DNA from: Sanguibacter sp. HDW7
GTDB lineage: Bacteria > Actinomycetota > Actinomycetes > Actinomycetales > Cellulomonadaceae
Length of the DNA: 64,000 nt
Direction of reading: 5' to 3'
Assembly (NCBI RefSeq): GCF_011300875.1
Contig: NZ_CP049862.1
Span: forward strand, 682,001-746,000
Under the pieces are notes generated by a model. That model saw only the letters and a program-made list of their open reading frames with translations. It did not search any database and had not been told where the DNA came from. Made by a program: the position numbers and the translations under genes. The stretch's first letter is position 1; every line of letters starts with the position of its first letter. Positions 1 to 13,095 of the stretch are shown here, piece after piece.

Positions 1-1854
1 AAGAAGCAGCTCTCGGCGATCGTCAACGAGCTCGCGGAGAAGTACCCCAAGGCTGACGTCGCCGAGTCGCTCGACGCGCTGAAGTCCGCGGGCTTCCGCT
101 GGGCGACGCGTTCGGGCGTCACCATCGCGATCTCCGACGTCACGACGCCGAACGACAAGCGCGAGATCCTCGACGCTCACGAGGAGCGCGCGCTCCGTGT
201 GCAGGGCCAGTACGAGAAGGGCCTCATCACGGACGACGAGCGTCGTCAGGAGCTCATCGAGATCTGGACGCAGGCGACGGACAAGGTCGCTGCTGCCATG
301 CGCTCGAACTTCGAGGGACGCAGCCGCAACACGGTCTACCGCATGGTCGGCTCGGGCGCGCGTGGTAACTGGATGCAGGTCCGTCAGATCGCCGGTATGC
401 GCGGTCTCGTGGCGAACCCGAAGGGCGAGATCATCCCGCGCCCGATCAAGTCCAACTACCGTGAGGGCCTCTCGGTCGTCGAGTACTTCATCGCGACGCA
501 CGGTGCCCGTAAGGGTCTGGCCGACACGGCCCTCCGTACGGCGGACTCCGGCTACCTCACGCGTCGTCTCGTCGACGTCTCGCAGGACGTCATCGTCCGC
601 GAGGAGGACTGTGGCACGGAGCGTGGCCTCACGCTCCCGGTCGCGAAGAAGGGCCGCGACGGCTCGTTCACGCGTCACGACAAGGTCGAGACCTCGATCT
701 ACTCGCGGACGCTCGCGACCGCGGTCGAGGTCGACGGCAAGGTTGTCGGCGAGGCGGGCGAGGACGTCGGCGACGTGCTCATCGACGTGCTCGTCGAGGC
801 CGGCGTGGCGGACCTCAAGGTTCGTTCGGTCCTCACGTGCGAGTCGCGCGTCGGCACGTGCGCGAAGTGCTACGGCCGTTCGCTCGCGACCGGCAAGCTC
901 GTCGACATCGGCGAGGCCGTCGGCATCATCGCGGCCCAGTCGATCGGTGAGCCCGGCACGCAGCTGACGATGCGTACGTTCCACACCGGTGGTGTGGCCT
1001 CGGCGGACGACATCACGCAGGGTCTTCCCCGTGTCACCGAGCTCTTCGAGGCCCGCACCCCCAAGGGTGAGGCGCCGATCGCGGAGTTCTCCGGCCGCAT
1101 CACGATCGACGAGTCCGACCGTTCGCGTCGCCTCGTCCTCACGCCGGACGACGGCGGCGAGGAGATCGCGTACCCGGTGACCAAGCGTGCCCGTCTGCTC
1201 ATCTCCGATGGTGAGCACGTCGAGGTCGGTGCCCAGCTCGTCCAGGGTGCGGTGGACCCCAAGAAGGTCCTGCGCATCCTCGGCCCGCGCCAGACGCAGA
1301 AGCACCTCGTCGACGAGGTCCAGGAGGTCTACCGCTCGCAGGGCGTGGACATCCACGACAAGCACATCGAGGTCATCGTCCGTCAGATGCTCCGTCGCGT
1401 GACGGTGCTCGAGTCGGGCGACACGACGCTCCTCCCGGGTGAGCTCGCGGAGCGTTCGCGCTTCGAGGACGCCAACCGGGCCGCGGTCGCCGAGGGCGGT
1501 CGCCCGGCCTCGGGTCGTCCCGAGCTCATGGGCATCACGAAGGCGTCGCTCGCGACCGAGTCGTGGCTGTCCGCGGCGTCGTTCCAGGAGACGACGCGCG
1601 TGCTCACGGAGGCCGCGATGAGCGGCCGTCGTGACCCGCTCCTCGGGCTCAAGGAGAACGTCATCCTCGGTAAGCTCATCCCTGCCGGTACGGGTATGCC
1701 CCGCTACCGCGACGTCACGGTCGAGCCGACCGAGGCGGCGAAGGCCGAGCTCTACCCGAGCTTCGGGTACGACGAGATCGACTTCCCGACGCTCGGCATG
1801 GGCTCTGGGGACGCGATCCCGCTCGACGAGATCGACTTCGGCGACTACCAGTGA
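1..1854 (+). CDS. rpoC: RNA polymerase beta' subunit, 3' part (617 codons)
   Basis: C-terminal half of the beta' subunit of RNA polymerase; the reading frame is open from base 1, so the 5' part lies outside the window. Visible landmarks in order: the four-cysteine zinc site (first Cys in the CGTERG segment, the other three in [11 protein letters not shown] near codons 280-290), then the bridge/trigger region [21 protein letters not shown], then the conserved end with [22 protein letters not shown] at 1852-1854. It precedes the str operon as in most bacteria, but a strong hairpin and a promoter-like pair separate it from rpsL. Confidence 0.98.
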   Translation, partial: KKQLSAIVNELAEKYPKADVAESLDALKSAGFRWATRSGVTIAISDVTTPNDKREILDAHEERALRVQGQYEKGLITDDERRQELIEIWTQATDKVAAAMRSNFEGRSRNTVYRMVGSGARGNWMQVRQIAGMRGLVANPKGEIIPRPIKSNYREGLSVVEYFIATHGARKGLADTALRTADSGYLTRRLVDVSQDVIVREEDCGTERGLTLPVAKKGRDGSFTRHDKVETSIYSRTLATAVEVDGKVVGEAGEDVGDVLIDVLVEAGVADLKVRSVLTCESRVGTCAKCYGRSLATGKLVDIGEAVGIIAAQSIGEPGTQLTMRTFHTGGVASADDITQGLPRVTELFEARTPKGEAPIAEFSGRITIDESDRSRRLVLTPDDGGEEIAYPVTKRARLLISDGEHVEVGAQLVQGAVDPKKVLRILGPRQTQKHLVDEVQEVYRSQGVDIHDKHIEVIVRQMLRRVTVLESGDTTLLPGELAERSRFEDANRAAVAEGGRPASGRPELMGITKASLATESWLSAASFQETTRVLTEAAMSGRRDPLLGLKENVILGKLIPAGTGMPRYRDVTVEPTEAAKAELYPSFGYDEIDFPTLGMGSGDAIPLDEIDFGDYQ

Positions 1855-1875
1855 GTCGCTGAGCAGCCTGCATGT

Positions 1876-1913
1876 CCGAGGGGCCCGTCGCACACGTGCG
1901 GCGGGCCCCTCGG
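1876..1913 (+). terminator. Hairpin terminator after rpoC
   Basis: Perfect 12-bp stem CCGAGGGGCCCG / CGGGCCCCTCGG (1876-1887 with 1902-1913), extendable inward by several pairs. It lies 22 bases after the rpoC stop. No U-tract follows, as for most hairpins in this window. Confidence 0.7.
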
Positions 1914-1965
1914 CCGTCGGAGGGGAGCGGTGCGCGGGATCACACCCGCGACGTGTCCGCGTCCT

Positions 1966-1995
1966 TTGACAGTGCGGGATCGCCGTCGTTACTGT
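1966..1995 (+). promoter_or_regulatory. Probable promoter of the rpsL (str) operon
   Basis: TTGACA at 1966-1971 and TACTGT at 1990-1995, 18 bases apart; the -35 is a full consensus and the -10 fits TANNNT. It lies after the rpoC terminator and gives a leader of about 330 nt before rpsL. Confidence 0.6.
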
Positions 1996-2334
1996 TGGAC
2001 ACTGTGCCCGCACCGTCGGGCATCCGCATGCGCACGGCCGGCTCGCCCGGCGGACGCGGCGGAGGCGATGCTCCGCGAAGTGGGCGTGACACCTAGGTGC
2101 CACGCCGGCCTCCCGGGGGATCGACGCCGTGCCACGCACGGATGTCCCCGACGGTCATGCAGGTATTCCGGACGGACTGGCGCACGCCAGCCCCGACGGA
2201 CCATCGAGCCGGTGGTAGTTGGCGTTCCGTCCCCACGGAGTTGGGGACGGGTGTGCGCCGACGCTGCAGGCGCGACACAGACCACACCCGGCGGGGCTCG
2301 GCCCCGCTCAGCTCGAGAAGACAACGGAGACGTA

Positions 2335-2709
2335 GTGCCTACGATCCAGCAGCTCGTCCGCAAGGGGCGGACCTCCAAGCCCGGGAAGTCGAAGACTCCC
2401 GCGCTCAAGGGCTCCCCGCAGCGGCGTGGCGTGTGCACGCGTGTGTACACCACCACCCCCAAGAAGCCGAACTCGGCGCTCCGGAAGGTCGCCCGTGTGC
2501 GCCTCTCGAGCCAGGTCGAGGTCACCGCGTACATCCCCGGTGTCGGCCACAACCTCCAGGAGCACTCCATCGTGCTCGTGCGTGGCGGTCGTGTGAAGGA
2601 CCTTCCCGGTGTTCGCTACAAGATCGTCCGTGGCGCGCTCGACACGCAGGGCGTCAAGAACCGTAAGCAGGCCCGCAGCCGCTACGGCGCGAAGAAGGAG
2701 AAGGCCTGA
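2335..2709 (+). CDS. rpsL: 30S ribosomal protein S12
   Basis: 124 residues, the usual S12 length, starting at GTG 2335 (protein begins [10 protein letters not shown]) behind GGAG at 2326-2329. Decoding-centre protein of the small subunit. The streptomycin-relevant segments are wild type: lysines kept in [13 protein letters not shown] and in GGRVKDLPG. The stop overlaps the rpsG start by one base. First gene of rpsL-rpsG-fusA-tuf. Confidence 0.98.
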   Translation: MPTIQQLVRKGRTSKPGKSKTPALKGSPQRRGVCTRVYTTTPKKPNSALRKVARVRLSSQVEVTAYIPGVGHNLQEHSIVLVRGGRVKDLPGVRYKIVRGALDTQGVKNRKQARSRYGAKKEKA

Positions 2710-3179
2710 TGCCTCGTAAGGGTCCGGCCCCGAAGCGGCCGATCATCGTCGACCCGGTCTACGGATCGCCCGTCGTCACGCAGCTCATCAACAAGGTTCT
2801 TCTCGACGGCAAGAAGACGACCGCCGAGGCGATCGTCTACGGCGCCCTCGAGGGTGTTCGCGCCAAGGTCGACGGCGACCCCGTCGTCGTGCTCAAGCGC
2901 GCGCTCGAGAACATCCGCCCGGCGCTCGAGGTCCGCTCGCGCCGCGTCGGTGGTGCCACGTACCAGGTGCCCGTCGAGGTCCGCCCGACGCGTCAGACGA
3001 CGCTCGCGCTCCGCTGGCTCACCGACTTCTCGCGCGCTCGCCGCGAGAAGACGATGACCGAGCGCCTCATGAACGAGATCCTCGACGCCTCGAACGGCCT
3101 CGGCGCCGCGGTCAAGCGCCGCGAGGACATGCACAAGATGGCGGAGTCCAACAGGGCGTTCGCGCACTACCGCTGGTGA
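2709..3179 (+). CDS. rpsG: 30S ribosomal protein S7
   Basis: 156 residues, full length. Primary 16S rRNA binder nucleating the 30S head. Begins [11 protein letters not shown] and contains the conserved [14 protein letters not shown] segment. ATG shares its A with the rpsL stop codon (TGATG), so the two genes are translationally coupled. Confidence 0.98.
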   Translation: MPRKGPAPKRPIIVDPVYGSPVVTQLINKVLLDGKKTTAEAIVYGALEGVRAKVDGDPVVVLKRALENIRPALEVRSRRVGGATYQVPVEVRPTRQTTLALRWLTDFSRARREKTMTERLMNEILDASNGLGAAVKRREDMHKMAESNRAFAHYRW

Positions 3180-3186
3180 TCACCGT

Positions 3187-3215
3187 GAGGCGCCCCGGAC
3201 ACCCCGGGGCGCCTC
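3187..3215 (+). terminator. Hairpin between rpsG and fusA
   Basis: Stem GAGGCGCCCCGG pairing with the following CCGGGGCGCCTC across a 5-nt loop, starting 8 bases after the rpsG stop. Because fusA normally belongs to the same operon, it may be an attenuator or mRNA-stabilising element rather than a full stop. Confidence 0.55.
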
Positions 3216-3272
3216 CGGCACGCGGGCTCGCGCCCGTTCGACGTCGACCTCCCACCACTAAGGGGAAAACTC

Positions 3273-5375
<2,103 letters not shown>

Positions 5376-5434
5376 GTCCCCACAGGTCGACCAGCAAGTT
5401 TCAATCAATCAACCTGTAGCGACCCGCACGCCCG

Positions 5435-5470
5435 GCAGGTGCCCGGCCCCCTCGGGGGCCGGGAACCTGC
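5435..5470 (+). terminator. Long hairpin between fusA and tuf
   Basis: Inner 10-bp stem CCCGGCCCCC / GGGGGCCGGG (5442-5451 with 5454-5463) continued by a 6-bp outer stem GCAGGT / ACCTGC, one mismatch between. It can attenuate or separate the fusA and tuf transcripts. Confidence 0.55.
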
Positions 5471-5509
5471 ATCGTTCGGCACAACTACCCAAGTCCCAGG
5501 AGGACCCCA

Positions 5510-6706
5510 GTGGCGAAGGCCAAGTTCGAGCGGAGCAAGCCGCACGTCAACGTCGGAACCATCGGTCACGTCGACCACGGCAAGACCACGCTGACGGCTG
5601 CGATCTCGAAGACGCTCGCGGACACGTTCCCCGACCTGCCCGCGAACAAGCAGCGCAACTTCGACGAGATCGACAAGGCTCCCGAAGAGAAGCAGCGCGG
5701 CATCACGATCAACATCTCGCACATCGAGTACGAGACGCCGAAGCGTCACTACGCGCACGTCGACGCGCCGGGTCACGCTGACTACATCAAGAACATGATC
5801 ACGGGTGCGGCCCAGATGGACGGTGCGATCCTCGTCGTCGCCGCCACCGACGGCCCGATGGCCCAGACGCGTGAGCACGTTCTGCTCGCGCGCCAGGTCG
5901 GCGTTCCCTACCTCCTCGTCGCCCTCAACAAGTCCGACATGGTCGACGACGAGGAGATCCTCGAGCTCGTCGAGATGGAGGTGCGTGAGCTTCTCTCGTC
6001 GCAGGGCTTCCCCGGCGACGACGCTCCCGTTATCCGCGTCTCGGGCCTCAAGGCTCTCGAGGGCGACCCGGAGTGGGCGGCGAAGATCATCGAGCTCATG
6101 GAGGCCGTGGACGAGAGCGTCCCGGACCCCGTCCGTGACCTCGACATGCCGTTCCTCATGCCGATCGAGGACGTCTTCACGATCACCGGTCGTGGCACCG
6201 TCGTCACCGGCAAGGTCGACCGTGGCACGCTCGACGTCAACTCCGAGGTCGAGATCGTCGGTATCCGTCCGGTCCAGAAGACCACGGTCACGGGCATCGA
6301 GACGTTCCACAAGCAGATGGACCAGGCTCAGGCCGGCGACAACACCGGTCTCCTCCTGCGTGGCATCAAGCGCGAGGACGTCGAGCGCGGCCAGGTCGTC
6401 GTCAAGCCGGGCTCGATCACGCCCCACACCGAGTTCGAGGCGCGTGTCTACATCCTCGCCAAGGACGAGGGTGGCCGTCACAACCCGTTCTACTCGAACT
6501 ACCGTCCGCAGTTCTACTTCCGCACCACGGACGTCACCGGCGTCATCACGCTGCCCGAGGGCACCGAGATGGTCATGCCTGGTGACAACACCGAGATGAC
6601 GGTCACGCTGATCCAGCCCATCGCGATGGACGAGGGCCTCGGCTTCGCCATCCGCGAGGGTGGCCGCACGGTCGGCTCGGGCCAGGTCACGAAGATCCTC
6701 AAGTGA
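5510..6706 (+). CDS. tuf: Elongation factor Tu
   Basis: 398 residues. GTPase delivering aminoacyl-tRNA to the ribosome. P-loop GHVDHGKT at 19-26, switch [29 protein letters not shown]4 motif, then the two beta-barrel domains ending [18 protein letters not shown] start with AGGAGG at 5498-5503, 6 bases upstream. The nucleotide third positions are almost all G/C, typical of a highly expressed gene. Confidence 0.98.
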   Translation: MAKAKFERSKPHVNVGTIGHVDHGKTTLTAAISKTLADTFPDLPANKQRNFDEIDKAPEEKQRGITINISHIEYETPKRHYAHVDAPGHADYIKNMITGAAQMDGAILVVAATDGPMAQTREHVLLARQVGVPYLLVALNKSDMVDDEEILELVEMEVRELLSSQGFPGDDAPVIRVSGLKALEGDPEWAAKIIELMEAVDESVPDPVRDLDMPFLMPIEDVFTITGRGTVVTGKVDRGTLDVNSEVEIVGIRPVQKTTVTGIETFHKQMDQAQAGDNTGLLLRGIKREDVERGQVVVKPGSITPHTEFEARVYILAKDEGGRHNPFYSNYRPQFYFRTTDVTGVITLPEGTEMVMPGDNTEMTVTLIQPIAMDEGLGFAIREGGRTVGSGQVTKILK

Positions 6707-6750
6707 TCTTCTGATCCCTGGTCCGCGGCTCGCGTGAGCTGCAACCACTG

Positions 6751-6786
6751 CTAGGCCCGGTCCCCGTCCGCGGGGGCCGGGCCTAG
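6751..6786 (+). terminator. Strong terminator after tuf
   Basis: 16-bp stem (6751-6766 with 6771-6786) with a single G-U pair and a TCCG tetraloop, 45 bases after the tuf stop. End of the str operon. Confidence 0.8.
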
Positions 6787-7284
6787 CGGCATGTACGGCC
6801 GCGGTAGACGACCGGTCGTTGAGGGCTCGCCCGCGCGAGAGTGACTCTCGTCGCCGGCGGCCCGGCGTACGCCGTCGACACGTGTCGCCATCGGTGCCCG
6901 ATGGCCTCCTCCCACCCGGCTGCGGAAGCGATGAGACGCAGGTCACGGGCGCGAGAGTTTGTGCGGAGGCGGGTTGTCATGGCAGGATGGTCAAGTTGCC
7001 TGTCACGGGCGCGCTCATTCAAGTGTCGAACAGTGTGTTGATCCGCGGGTCTATCCCGTGAGGTGGACTCTCTGTGCGCACAGATTGAATGCCCCTCACG
7101 GTGAGCGCCCGACAGGCCTCCGAACGTCGTGACGTCCCGGTGATCGCCTGCGAGAACCGGAACGACACACCCCCGGCCCGATATCCCTCAGGGGAGCGTG
7201 TGACCGGGTGTGCCGCACATAGCGACACGCCCGAGCGCGTGGGTCGGACTTCCTGCAGTTCTAGAGAGAGAGTCAGACGACGCC
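6787..7284 (+). other. tuf-rpsJ gap: S10 operon leader, no gene
   Basis: About 500 bases without a supported coding region. The most structured part is 7056-7101: an 8-bp inverted repeat CCGTGAGG / CCTCACGG enclosing a perfect 14-bp palindrome TCTGTGCGCACAGA (7071-7084). A TTGTCA (6974 area) and a TTGCCT occur but no convincing -10 accompanies them, so no promoter is called. Confidence 0.45.
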
Positions 7285-7593
7285 ATGGCGGGACAGAAGA
7301 TCCGCATCCGGCTCAAGTCCTACGACCACGAGGTCATCGACAGCTCGGCGCGCAAGATCGTCGACACGGTGGTCCGCGCTGGTGCAACGGTCGTGGGTCC
7401 GGTGCCGCTGCCGACGGAGAAGAACGTTTTCTGCGTCATCCGGTCGCCTCACAAGTACAAGGACAGCCGCGAGCACTTCGAGATGCGCACGCACAAGCGG
7501 CTCATCGACATCATCGATCCCACGCCGAAGGCCGTCGACTCGCTCATGCGTCTCGACCTGCCTGCGGACGTGAACATCGAGATCAAGCTCTGA
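7285..7593 (+). CDS. rpsJ: 30S ribosomal protein S10
   Basis: 102 residues, exact family length, from ATG 7285 ([16 protein letters not shown]). Small-subunit head protein, also the NusE transcription-antitermination factor. First gene of the S10 operon. An upstream in-frame ATG at 7210 would add 25 unconserved residues and is not used. Confidence 0.97.
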   Translation: MAGQKIRIRLKSYDHEVIDSSARKIVDTVVRAGATVVGPVPLPTEKNVFCVIRSPHKYKDSREHFEMRTHKRLIDIIDPTPKAVDSLMRLDLPADVNIEIKL

Positions 7594-7610
7594 GCGGGAG
7601 GACGAAGAAC

Positions 7611-8267
7611 ATGACCGCTCAGAACGACCGCCCCGTGACGGCGGTTCTCGGCACGAAGCTCGGCATGACGCAGGCTTGGGACGAGTCGGGCCGCATCGTG
7701 CCCGTCACCGTCGTGCGCGTCGGTGCCAACGTCGTGACCCAGATCCGTTCGCTCGAGAACGACGGCTACACGGCCGTCCAGCTCGCTACGGGCCAGATCG
7801 ACCCTCGCAAGGTCACCAAGCCCCTCAAGGGCCACTTCGAGAAGGCCGGCGTCACGCCGCGCCGTCACCTCGTCGAGGTCCGGACGTCCGACGCTGCCGA
7901 GTACACGCTCGGCCAGGAGATCAACGCGGAGGCCTTCGAGGCCGGCGCGGTGGTCGACGTCGTCGGCACGACCAAGGGCAAGGGCTTTGCCGGTGTCATG
8001 AAGCGCCACGGCTTCTCCGGCGTTGGCGCCTCCCACGGTGCGCACCGTAACCACCGCAAGCCCGGCTCGATCGGTGGCGCTTCGACGCCCGGTCGCGTCT
8101 TCCGCGGCCAGCGCATGGCCGGCCGCATGGGTAACGCGCGCCAGACCACCCAGAACCTGACCGTCTTCGCGGTCGACGCTGAGAAGGGCCTGCTGCTCGT
8201 CAAGGGCGCTGTTCCCGGCCCCAAGGGCGGCGTCGTCCTCGTGCGTAGCGCCGTGAAGGGAGCGTGA
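7611..8267 (+). CDS. rplC: 50S ribosomal protein L3
   Basis: 218 residues from ATG 7611 behind GGGAGGA. Conserved [11 protein letters not shown] near the N-terminus and the loop that reaches the peptidyl transferase centre ([22 protein letters not shown]). Stop overlaps a GTG that could also start rplD. Confidence 0.97.
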   Translation: MTAQNDRPVTAVLGTKLGMTQAWDESGRIVPVTVVRVGANVVTQIRSLENDGYTAVQLATGQIDPRKVTKPLKGHFEKAGVTPRRHLVEVRTSDAAEYTLGQEINAEAFEAGAVVDVVGTTKGKGFAGVMKRHGFSGVGASHGAHRNHRKPGSIGGASTPGRVFRGQRMAGRMGNARQTTQNLTVFAVDAEKGLLLVKGAVPGPKGGVVLVRSAVKGA

Positions 8268-8275
8268 CCGCAATC

Positions 8276-8971
8276 ATGGCTGACACGCTGACCGTCGACG
8301 TCATCGACCCGAAGGGCAAGAAGGCCGGCACCGCCGAGCTTCCTGCCGAGGTGTTCGACGTCCAGACGAACGTCCCGCTCATCCACCAGGTCGTCGTCGC
8401 CCAGCGCGCTGCTGCGCGCCAGGGCACGGCCGACACCAAGACCCGTGCTGAGGTCTCCGGTGGTGGGCGCAAGCCGTACAAGCAGAAGGGCACCGGTCGT
8501 GCCCGCCAGGGATCGACCCGCGCGCCGCAGTTCGCCGGCGGTGGCGTCGTCCACGGCCCGACGCCGCGTGACTACACGCAGCGCACCCCCAAGAAGATGA
8601 AGGCCGCTGCTCTCCGTGGCGCCCTCTCGGACCGCGCCCGTCACGGTCGCGTCCACGTCGTCACCGGCTTCGGCATCGACGGCGCGCCGTCGACGAGCTC
8701 GGCGCTCAAGGTCCTCGCGGGCTTCTCCGAGCGCAAGAACGTCCTCGTCGTGCTCGAGCGGGGCGATGACCTCACGGTGAAGTCGCTCCGCAACGCTCCG
8801 CAGGTGCACCTGCTGGTCGCTGACCAGCTCAACACCTACGACGTGCTGATCTCGGACGACATCGTCTTCACCCAGGGCGCCCTCGAGGCGTTCCTGGCCG
8901 GGCCGACCACCGGACGTTCCGCCACCGCTGTGGCCTCGTCCGCCGAGATCGCCGAGGAGGACGCCAAGTGA
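8276..8971 (+). CDS. rplD: 50S ribosomal protein L4
   Basis: 231 residues from ATG 8276 ([16 protein letters not shown]). The exit-tunnel loop [21 protein letters not shown] is intact. An alternative GTG at 8264 overlapping the rplC stop would add four residues; AAGGGAG at 8256-8262 sits too close to that GTG (1 base) and rather far from the ATG (13 bases), so the start remains uncertain by four codons. In enteric bacteria L4 represses its own operon; nothing in this sequence shows that here. Confidence 0.95.
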   Translation: MADTLTVDVIDPKGKKAGTAELPAEVFDVQTNVPLIHQVVVAQRAAARQGTADTKTRAEVSGGGRKPYKQKGTGRARQGSTRAPQFAGGGVVHGPTPRDYTQRTPKKMKAAALRGALSDRARHGRVHVVTGFGIDGAPSTSSALKVLAGFSERKNVLVVLERGDDLTVKSLRNAPQVHLLVADQLNTYDVLISDDIVFTQGALEAFLAGPTTGRSATAVASSAEIAEEDAK

Positions 8972-9270
8972 GCGCTCTGCAGAAGAACCCGCGCGACATC
9001 CTGATCGCGCCGGTCGTCTCCGAGAAGAGCTACGGGCTCCTCGACGAGGGTAAGTACACCTTCGTCGTGGCCCCCGACGCCAACCGTGCCGAGATCAAGA
9101 TCGCTATCGAGAAGGTCTTCGGCGTCAAGGTCGAGTCGGTGAACACGATCAACCGCAAGGGGAAGTCGCGTCGCACCCGCTTCGGCATCGGCAAGCGCAA
9201 GGACACGAAGCGCGCGATCGTCACCCTCCGCGAGGGCTCGATCGACATCTTCGGCGGCCCGGTCGGCTGA
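8968..9270 (+). CDS. rplW: 50S ribosomal protein L23
   Basis: 100 residues, GTG start overlapping the rplD stop by four bases (GTGA). Exit-tunnel rim protein, docking site for trigger factor and SRP. Conserved [18 protein letters not shown] at the N-terminus. Confidence 0.97.
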   Translation: MSALQKNPRDILIAPVVSEKSYGLLDEGKYTFVVAPDANRAEIKIAIEKVFGVKVESVNTINRKGKSRRTRFGIGKRKDTKRAIVTLREGSIDIFGGPVG

Positions 9271-9304
9271 CGCCGGTCGAACAGCAGATTGAGGACAAGT
9301 TCCC

Positions 9305-10141
<837 letters not shown>

Positions 10142-10155
10142 TAGGAGCCTGACAG

Positions 10156-10437
10156 ATGCCACGCAGCCTGAAGAAGGGTCCTTTCGTCGACGGACACCTT
10201 CAGAAGAAGGTCGATGTCCAGAACGAGGCCGGGACGAAGAACGTCATCAAGACGTGGTCCCGCCGGTCGGTCATCACGCCCGACTTCCTCGGTCACACCT
10301 TCGCCGTTCACGACGGTCGCAAGCACGTCCCGGTGTTCGTCACCGAGTCGATGGTCGGCCACAAGCTGGGCGAGTTCGCCCCCACGCGCACCTTCAAGGG
10401 GCACGTGAAGGATGACAAGAAGGGTAGAAGGCGATGA
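10156..10437 (+). CDS. rpsS: 30S ribosomal protein S19
   Basis: 93 residues, full length. Head protein contacting the A-site region with S13. Conserved [14 protein letters not shown] and [10 protein letters not shown]. Overlaps rplV by four bases (ATGA). Confidence 0.97.
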   Translation: MPRSLKKGPFVDGHLQKKVDVQNEAGTKNVIKTWSRRSVITPDFLGHTFAVHDGRKHVPVFVTESMVGHKLGEFAPTRTFKGHVKDDKKGRRR

Positions 10438-10841
10438 GCGCAGTCACTGACAAGCGCACCCGGCGGGACAACCTGCTCGGCGATGCCGCGGGAGACTTCG
10501 CGATCGCCCGGTTCGTCCGCGCCACCCCCCAGAAGGTCCGCCGTGTCGCCGACCTCGTCCGCGGCTCGTCCGTGGCCGACGCGGTGCTCACGCTGACCTA
10601 CGCCCCGCAGTCGGCCGCCGATGACGTCCTCAAGGTCGTCGAGTCGGCTGCCGCCAACGCGGTCAACAACGGTGGTCTCGTCCGCGAGTCCCTCGTCGTG
10701 ACGCAGATCTTCGTGGACGAGGGCCCGACGCTCAAGCGTTTCCGCCCCCGCGCGCAGGGACGTGCCGGCCGCATCCTCAAGCGGACGAGCCACATCACCG
10801 TGGTCGTCGAGCCGCGTGACCTGAAGGGAAGTGCCCGCTAG
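10434..10841 (+). CDS. rplV: 50S ribosomal protein L22
   Basis: 135 residues with about 20 extra N-terminal residues ahead of the conserved [20 protein letters not shown]. The beta-hairpin reaching into the exit tunnel ([21 protein letters not shown]) is complete. ATG overlaps the rpsS stop. Confidence 0.97.
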   Translation: MSAVTDKRTRRDNLLGDAAGDFAIARFVRATPQKVRRVADLVRGSSVADAVLTLTYAPQSAADDVLKVVESAAANAVNNGGLVRESLVVTQIFVDEGPTLKRFRPRAQGRAGRILKRTSHITVVVEPRDLKGSAR

Positions 10842-11656
10842 TGGGACAGAAGATTCACCCGCTGGGGTACCGACTCGGCATCACCACCGACCACCGGTCG
10901 CGCTGGTTCGCCGACTCGACCAAGGCCGGTCAGCGGTACCGCGACTACGTCCGTGAGGACGTCCAGATCCGCAAGCTCATGTCCGAGGGACTCGAGCGCG
11001 CGGGTATCTCCAAGGTCGAGATCGAGCGCACCCGTGACCGCGTCCGCGTGGACATCCACACGGCGCGCCCGGGCATCGTCATCGGTCGCCGTGGCGCCGA
11101 GGCCGACCGCATCCGCGGCGAGCTCGAGAAGCTCACGGGCAAGCAGGTCCAGCTCAACATCCTCGAGGTGAAGAACGCCGAGATCGACGCTCAGCTCGTC
11201 GCTCAGGGCATCGCGGAGCAGCTTGCTTCCCGCGTCTCCTTCCGTCGTGCGATGCGCAAGGGCATGCAGTCCGCGCAGCGCGCCGGCGCCAAGGGCATCC
11301 GTGTCCAGTGCGCCGGGCGTCTCGGCGGCGCCGAGATGAGCCGTTCGGAGTTCTACCGCGAGGGTCGTGTGCCGCTGCACACGCTTCGCGCGAACATCGA
11401 CTACGGCTTCTTCGAGGCCCGCACCACCTTTGGTCGCATCGGCGTCAAGGTGTGGATCTACAAGGGCGACATGACGGAGAAGGAGTTCGCTCGCGAGCAG
11501 GCCTCCCAGGCCCCGCGCGGCCGTGGTGGCCGTGGCGAGCGTCCCGCCCGTGGTGGTCGTCGTCCGGAGCGTCCGGCTGCTGCCGACGCCCCCGCCTCGG
11601 CCGAGGCCCCCGCCCAGGAGGCGCCCGCGGCCGCTGAGTCCGGAACGGAGGCCTGA
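10841..11656 (+). CDS. rpsC: 30S ribosomal protein S3
   Basis: 271 residues. KH domain (about 40-110, [21 protein letters not shown]) and C-terminal S3 domain, forming part of the mRNA entry channel. The last roughly 50 residues are a low-complexity tail rich in Arg/Gly, then Pro/Ala/Glu, typical for actinobacterial S3. GTG start shares its first base with the rplV stop (TAGTG). Confidence 0.97.
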   Translation: MGQKIHPLGYRLGITTDHRSRWFADSTKAGQRYRDYVREDVQIRKLMSEGLERAGISKVEIERTRDRVRVDIHTARPGIVIGRRGAEADRIRGELEKLTGKQVQLNILEVKNAEIDAQLVAQGIAEQLASRVSFRRAMRKGMQSAQRAGAKGIRVQCAGRLGGAEMSRSEFYREGRVPLHTLRANIDYGFFEARTTFGRIGVKVWIYKGDMTEKEFAREQASQAPRGRGGRGERPARGGRRPERPAAADAPASAEAPAQEAPAAAESGTEA

Positions 11657-11658
11657 GC

Positions 11659-12078
11659 ATGCTGATCCCGCGCAGGCTCAAGCACCGCAAGCAGCACCAC
11701 CCGAGCCGCTCGGGTGCTGCTAAGGGCGGTACCCAGATCGCGTTCGGCGAGTACGGCATCCAGGCTCTGGAGCCCGCCTACGTGACCAACCGTCAGATCG
11801 AGTCCGCTCGTATCGCGATGACGCGTCACATCAAGCGTGGTGGAAAGGTGTGGATCAACATCTACCCCGACCGCCCGCTCACGAAGAAGCCCGCCGAGAC
11901 CCGCATGGGTTCCGGTAAGGGTTCGCCCGAGTGGTGGATCGCCAACGTCAAGCCCGGCCGCATCGTTTTCGAGCTGGCCGGCGTCGACGAGGAGCTGGCC
12001 CGTGAGGCCATGCGCCGTGCGATGCACAAGCTCCCGATGAAGTGCCGTTTCGTGGTGCGCGAGGGTGGTGTCAACTGA
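11659..12078 (+). CDS. rplP: 50S ribosomal protein L16
   Basis: 139 residues. Begins [19 protein letters not shown]; contains the conserved [20 protein letters not shown] loop close to the A-site. Two bases after rpsC and overlapping rpmC by one base. Confidence 0.98.
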   Translation: MLIPRRLKHRKQHHPSRSGAAKGGTQIAFGEYGIQALEPAYVTNRQIESARIAMTRHIKRGGKVWINIYPDRPLTKKPAETRMGSGKGSPEWWIANVKPGRIVFELAGVDEELAREAMRRAMHKLPMKCRFVVREGGVN

Positions 12079-12317
12079 TGGCTGTCGGTAGCAAGGACCT
12101 GGCCGCGATCGAGCTGGACGCGATGGACGACGACAAGCTCGTCGCCGAGCTGGACAAGGCGAAGCAGGAGCTGTTCAACCTCCGCTTCCAGTCCGCGACG
12201 GGTCAGCTCGAGTCCCACGGCCGCCTCAAGGCGGTCCGCCGTGACATCGCTCGGATCTACACGATCCTCCGTGAGCGTGAGCTCGGCATCCGTACCGCCC
12301 CGAGCGTGAGTGAGTGA
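12078..12317 (+). CDS. rpmC: 50S ribosomal protein L29
   Basis: 79 residues from ATG 12078, which shares its A with the rplP stop. Two-helix protein at the exit tunnel; conserved [14 protein letters not shown] and [16 protein letters not shown]. An earlier in-frame ATG at 12042 lies inside rplP and is rejected. Confidence 0.96.
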   Translation: MAVGSKDLAAIELDAMDDDKLVAELDKAKQELFNLRFQSATGQLESHGRLKAVRRDIARIYTILRERELGIRTAPSVSE

Positions 12318-12325
12318 AGGCTGAG

Positions 12326-12598
12326 ATGAGCGAGAACACCACCGACGCGCGCAACCAGCGCAAGACCCGCCGCGGCTACGTCGTGTCCGACAAGATGGAC
12401 AAGACCGTCGTCGTCGAGGTCGAGGACCGCGTCAAGCACCCGCTCTACGGCAAGGTCATCCGCCGTTCGAGCAAGGTCAAGGCCCACGACGAGCAGAACT
12501 CGGCGGGGATCGGCGACCTGGTCGTCATCATGGAGACTCGTCCGCTGTCCGCCTCGAAGAGGTGGCGTCTGGTCGAGATCGTGGAGAAGGCCAAGTAG
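12326..12598 (+). CDS. rpsQ: 30S ribosomal protein S17
   Basis: 90 residues from ATG 12326 ([17 protein letters not shown]), with AAGG 5 bases upstream. 16S rRNA binder of the small-subunit body; conserved [17 protein letters not shown] and [17 protein letters not shown] at 12314 overlapping the rpmC stop would add four residues and cannot be excluded. Last gene before the strong stem-loop that splits the S10 and spc groups. Confidence 0.95.
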   Translation: MSENTTDARNQRKTRRGYVVSDKMDKTVVVEVEDRVKHPLYGKVIRRSSKVKAHDEQNSAGIGDLVVIMETRPLSASKRWRLVEIVEKAK

Positions 12599-12609
12599 CA
12601 CGTCTGACG

Positions 12610-12653
12610 GCGAAGTGGGGTCTGCCTCCCGAAGGAGGTAGACTCCGCTTCGC
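12610..12653 (+). terminator. 20-bp stem-loop between S10 and spc operons
   Basis: Full 20-bp stem (12610-12629 with 12634-12653) with three G-U pairs and a CGAA tetraloop. Because the G-U pairs occur only in RNA, this is an RNA hairpin rather than a DNA palindrome. It sits between rpsQ and rplN where the S10 and spc operons meet. Confidence 0.75.
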
Positions 12654-12725
12654 CGCAGCATTGGAAAGTATCCGTTCGGCAAGGCTCGCAGCGCGAGAAC
12701 CAGCTCGACGACAGGAGTTCACTAC

Positions 12726-13094
12726 ATGATCCAGCAGGAGTCGCGACTTCGTGTCGCCGACAACACGGGCGCCAAGGAAATCCTTTGCATCCGCGTTCTC
12801 GGTGGTTCGGGCCGTCGCTACGCCGGAATCGGCGACACCATCGTCGCAACCGTCAAGGACGCGATCCCTGGCGGCAACGTCAAGAAGGGCGACGTCGTCA
12901 AGGCGGTCATCGTCCGTACCGTCAAGGAGCGCCGCCGCGCCGACGGTTCCTACATCAAGTTCGACGAGAACGCGGCCGTGATCCTCAAGAACGACGGGGA
13001 GCCGCGCGGCACGCGCATCTTCGGTCCCGTCGGGCGTGAGCTGCGCGACAAGCGCTTCATGAAGATCATCTCGCTCGCACCGGAGGTGATCTGA
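12726..13094 (+). CDS. rplN: 50S ribosomal protein L14
   Basis: 122 residues, exact family length. Intersubunit-bridge protein. Conserved [18 protein letters not shown] and [12 protein letters not shown] behind ACAGGAG. First gene of the spc operon; the 127 bases upstream carry the stem-loop and presumably a promoter that I could not define. Confidence 0.98.
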   Translation: MIQQESRLRVADNTGAKEILCIRVLGGSGRRYAGIGDTIVATVKDAIPGGNVKKGDVVKAVIVRTVKERRRADGSYIKFDENAAVILKNDGEPRGTRIFGPVGRELRDKRFMKIISLAPEVI

Positions 13095-13095
13095 C

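Larger units (their letters stand above)
1855..2334 (+). other. rpoC-rpsL intergenic region and str leader
   Basis: 480 bases without a convincing gene. It holds the rpoC terminator, the promoter at 1966-1995, a perfect 9-bp hairpin CCGTCCCCA / TGGGGACGG (2227-2235 with 2242-2250), and a 7-bp hairpin with a 3-nt loop (2291-2307) just upstream of the rpsL ribosome site. A 22-codon ATG frame at 2028-2096 has no clear ribosome site and is not called. Confidence 0.5.

Noticed and set aside
2028-2096. 22-codon ATG ORF in the rpsL leader
   Set aside because: No ribosome site and Gly/Arg-rich translation as expected of random GC-rich sequence.
6787-7284. A small gene between tuf and rpsJ (frames at 6783-7022 minus and 6819-7061 plus)
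   Set aside because: No ribosome site, no codon bias like that of the neighbours, Arg-rich translations.
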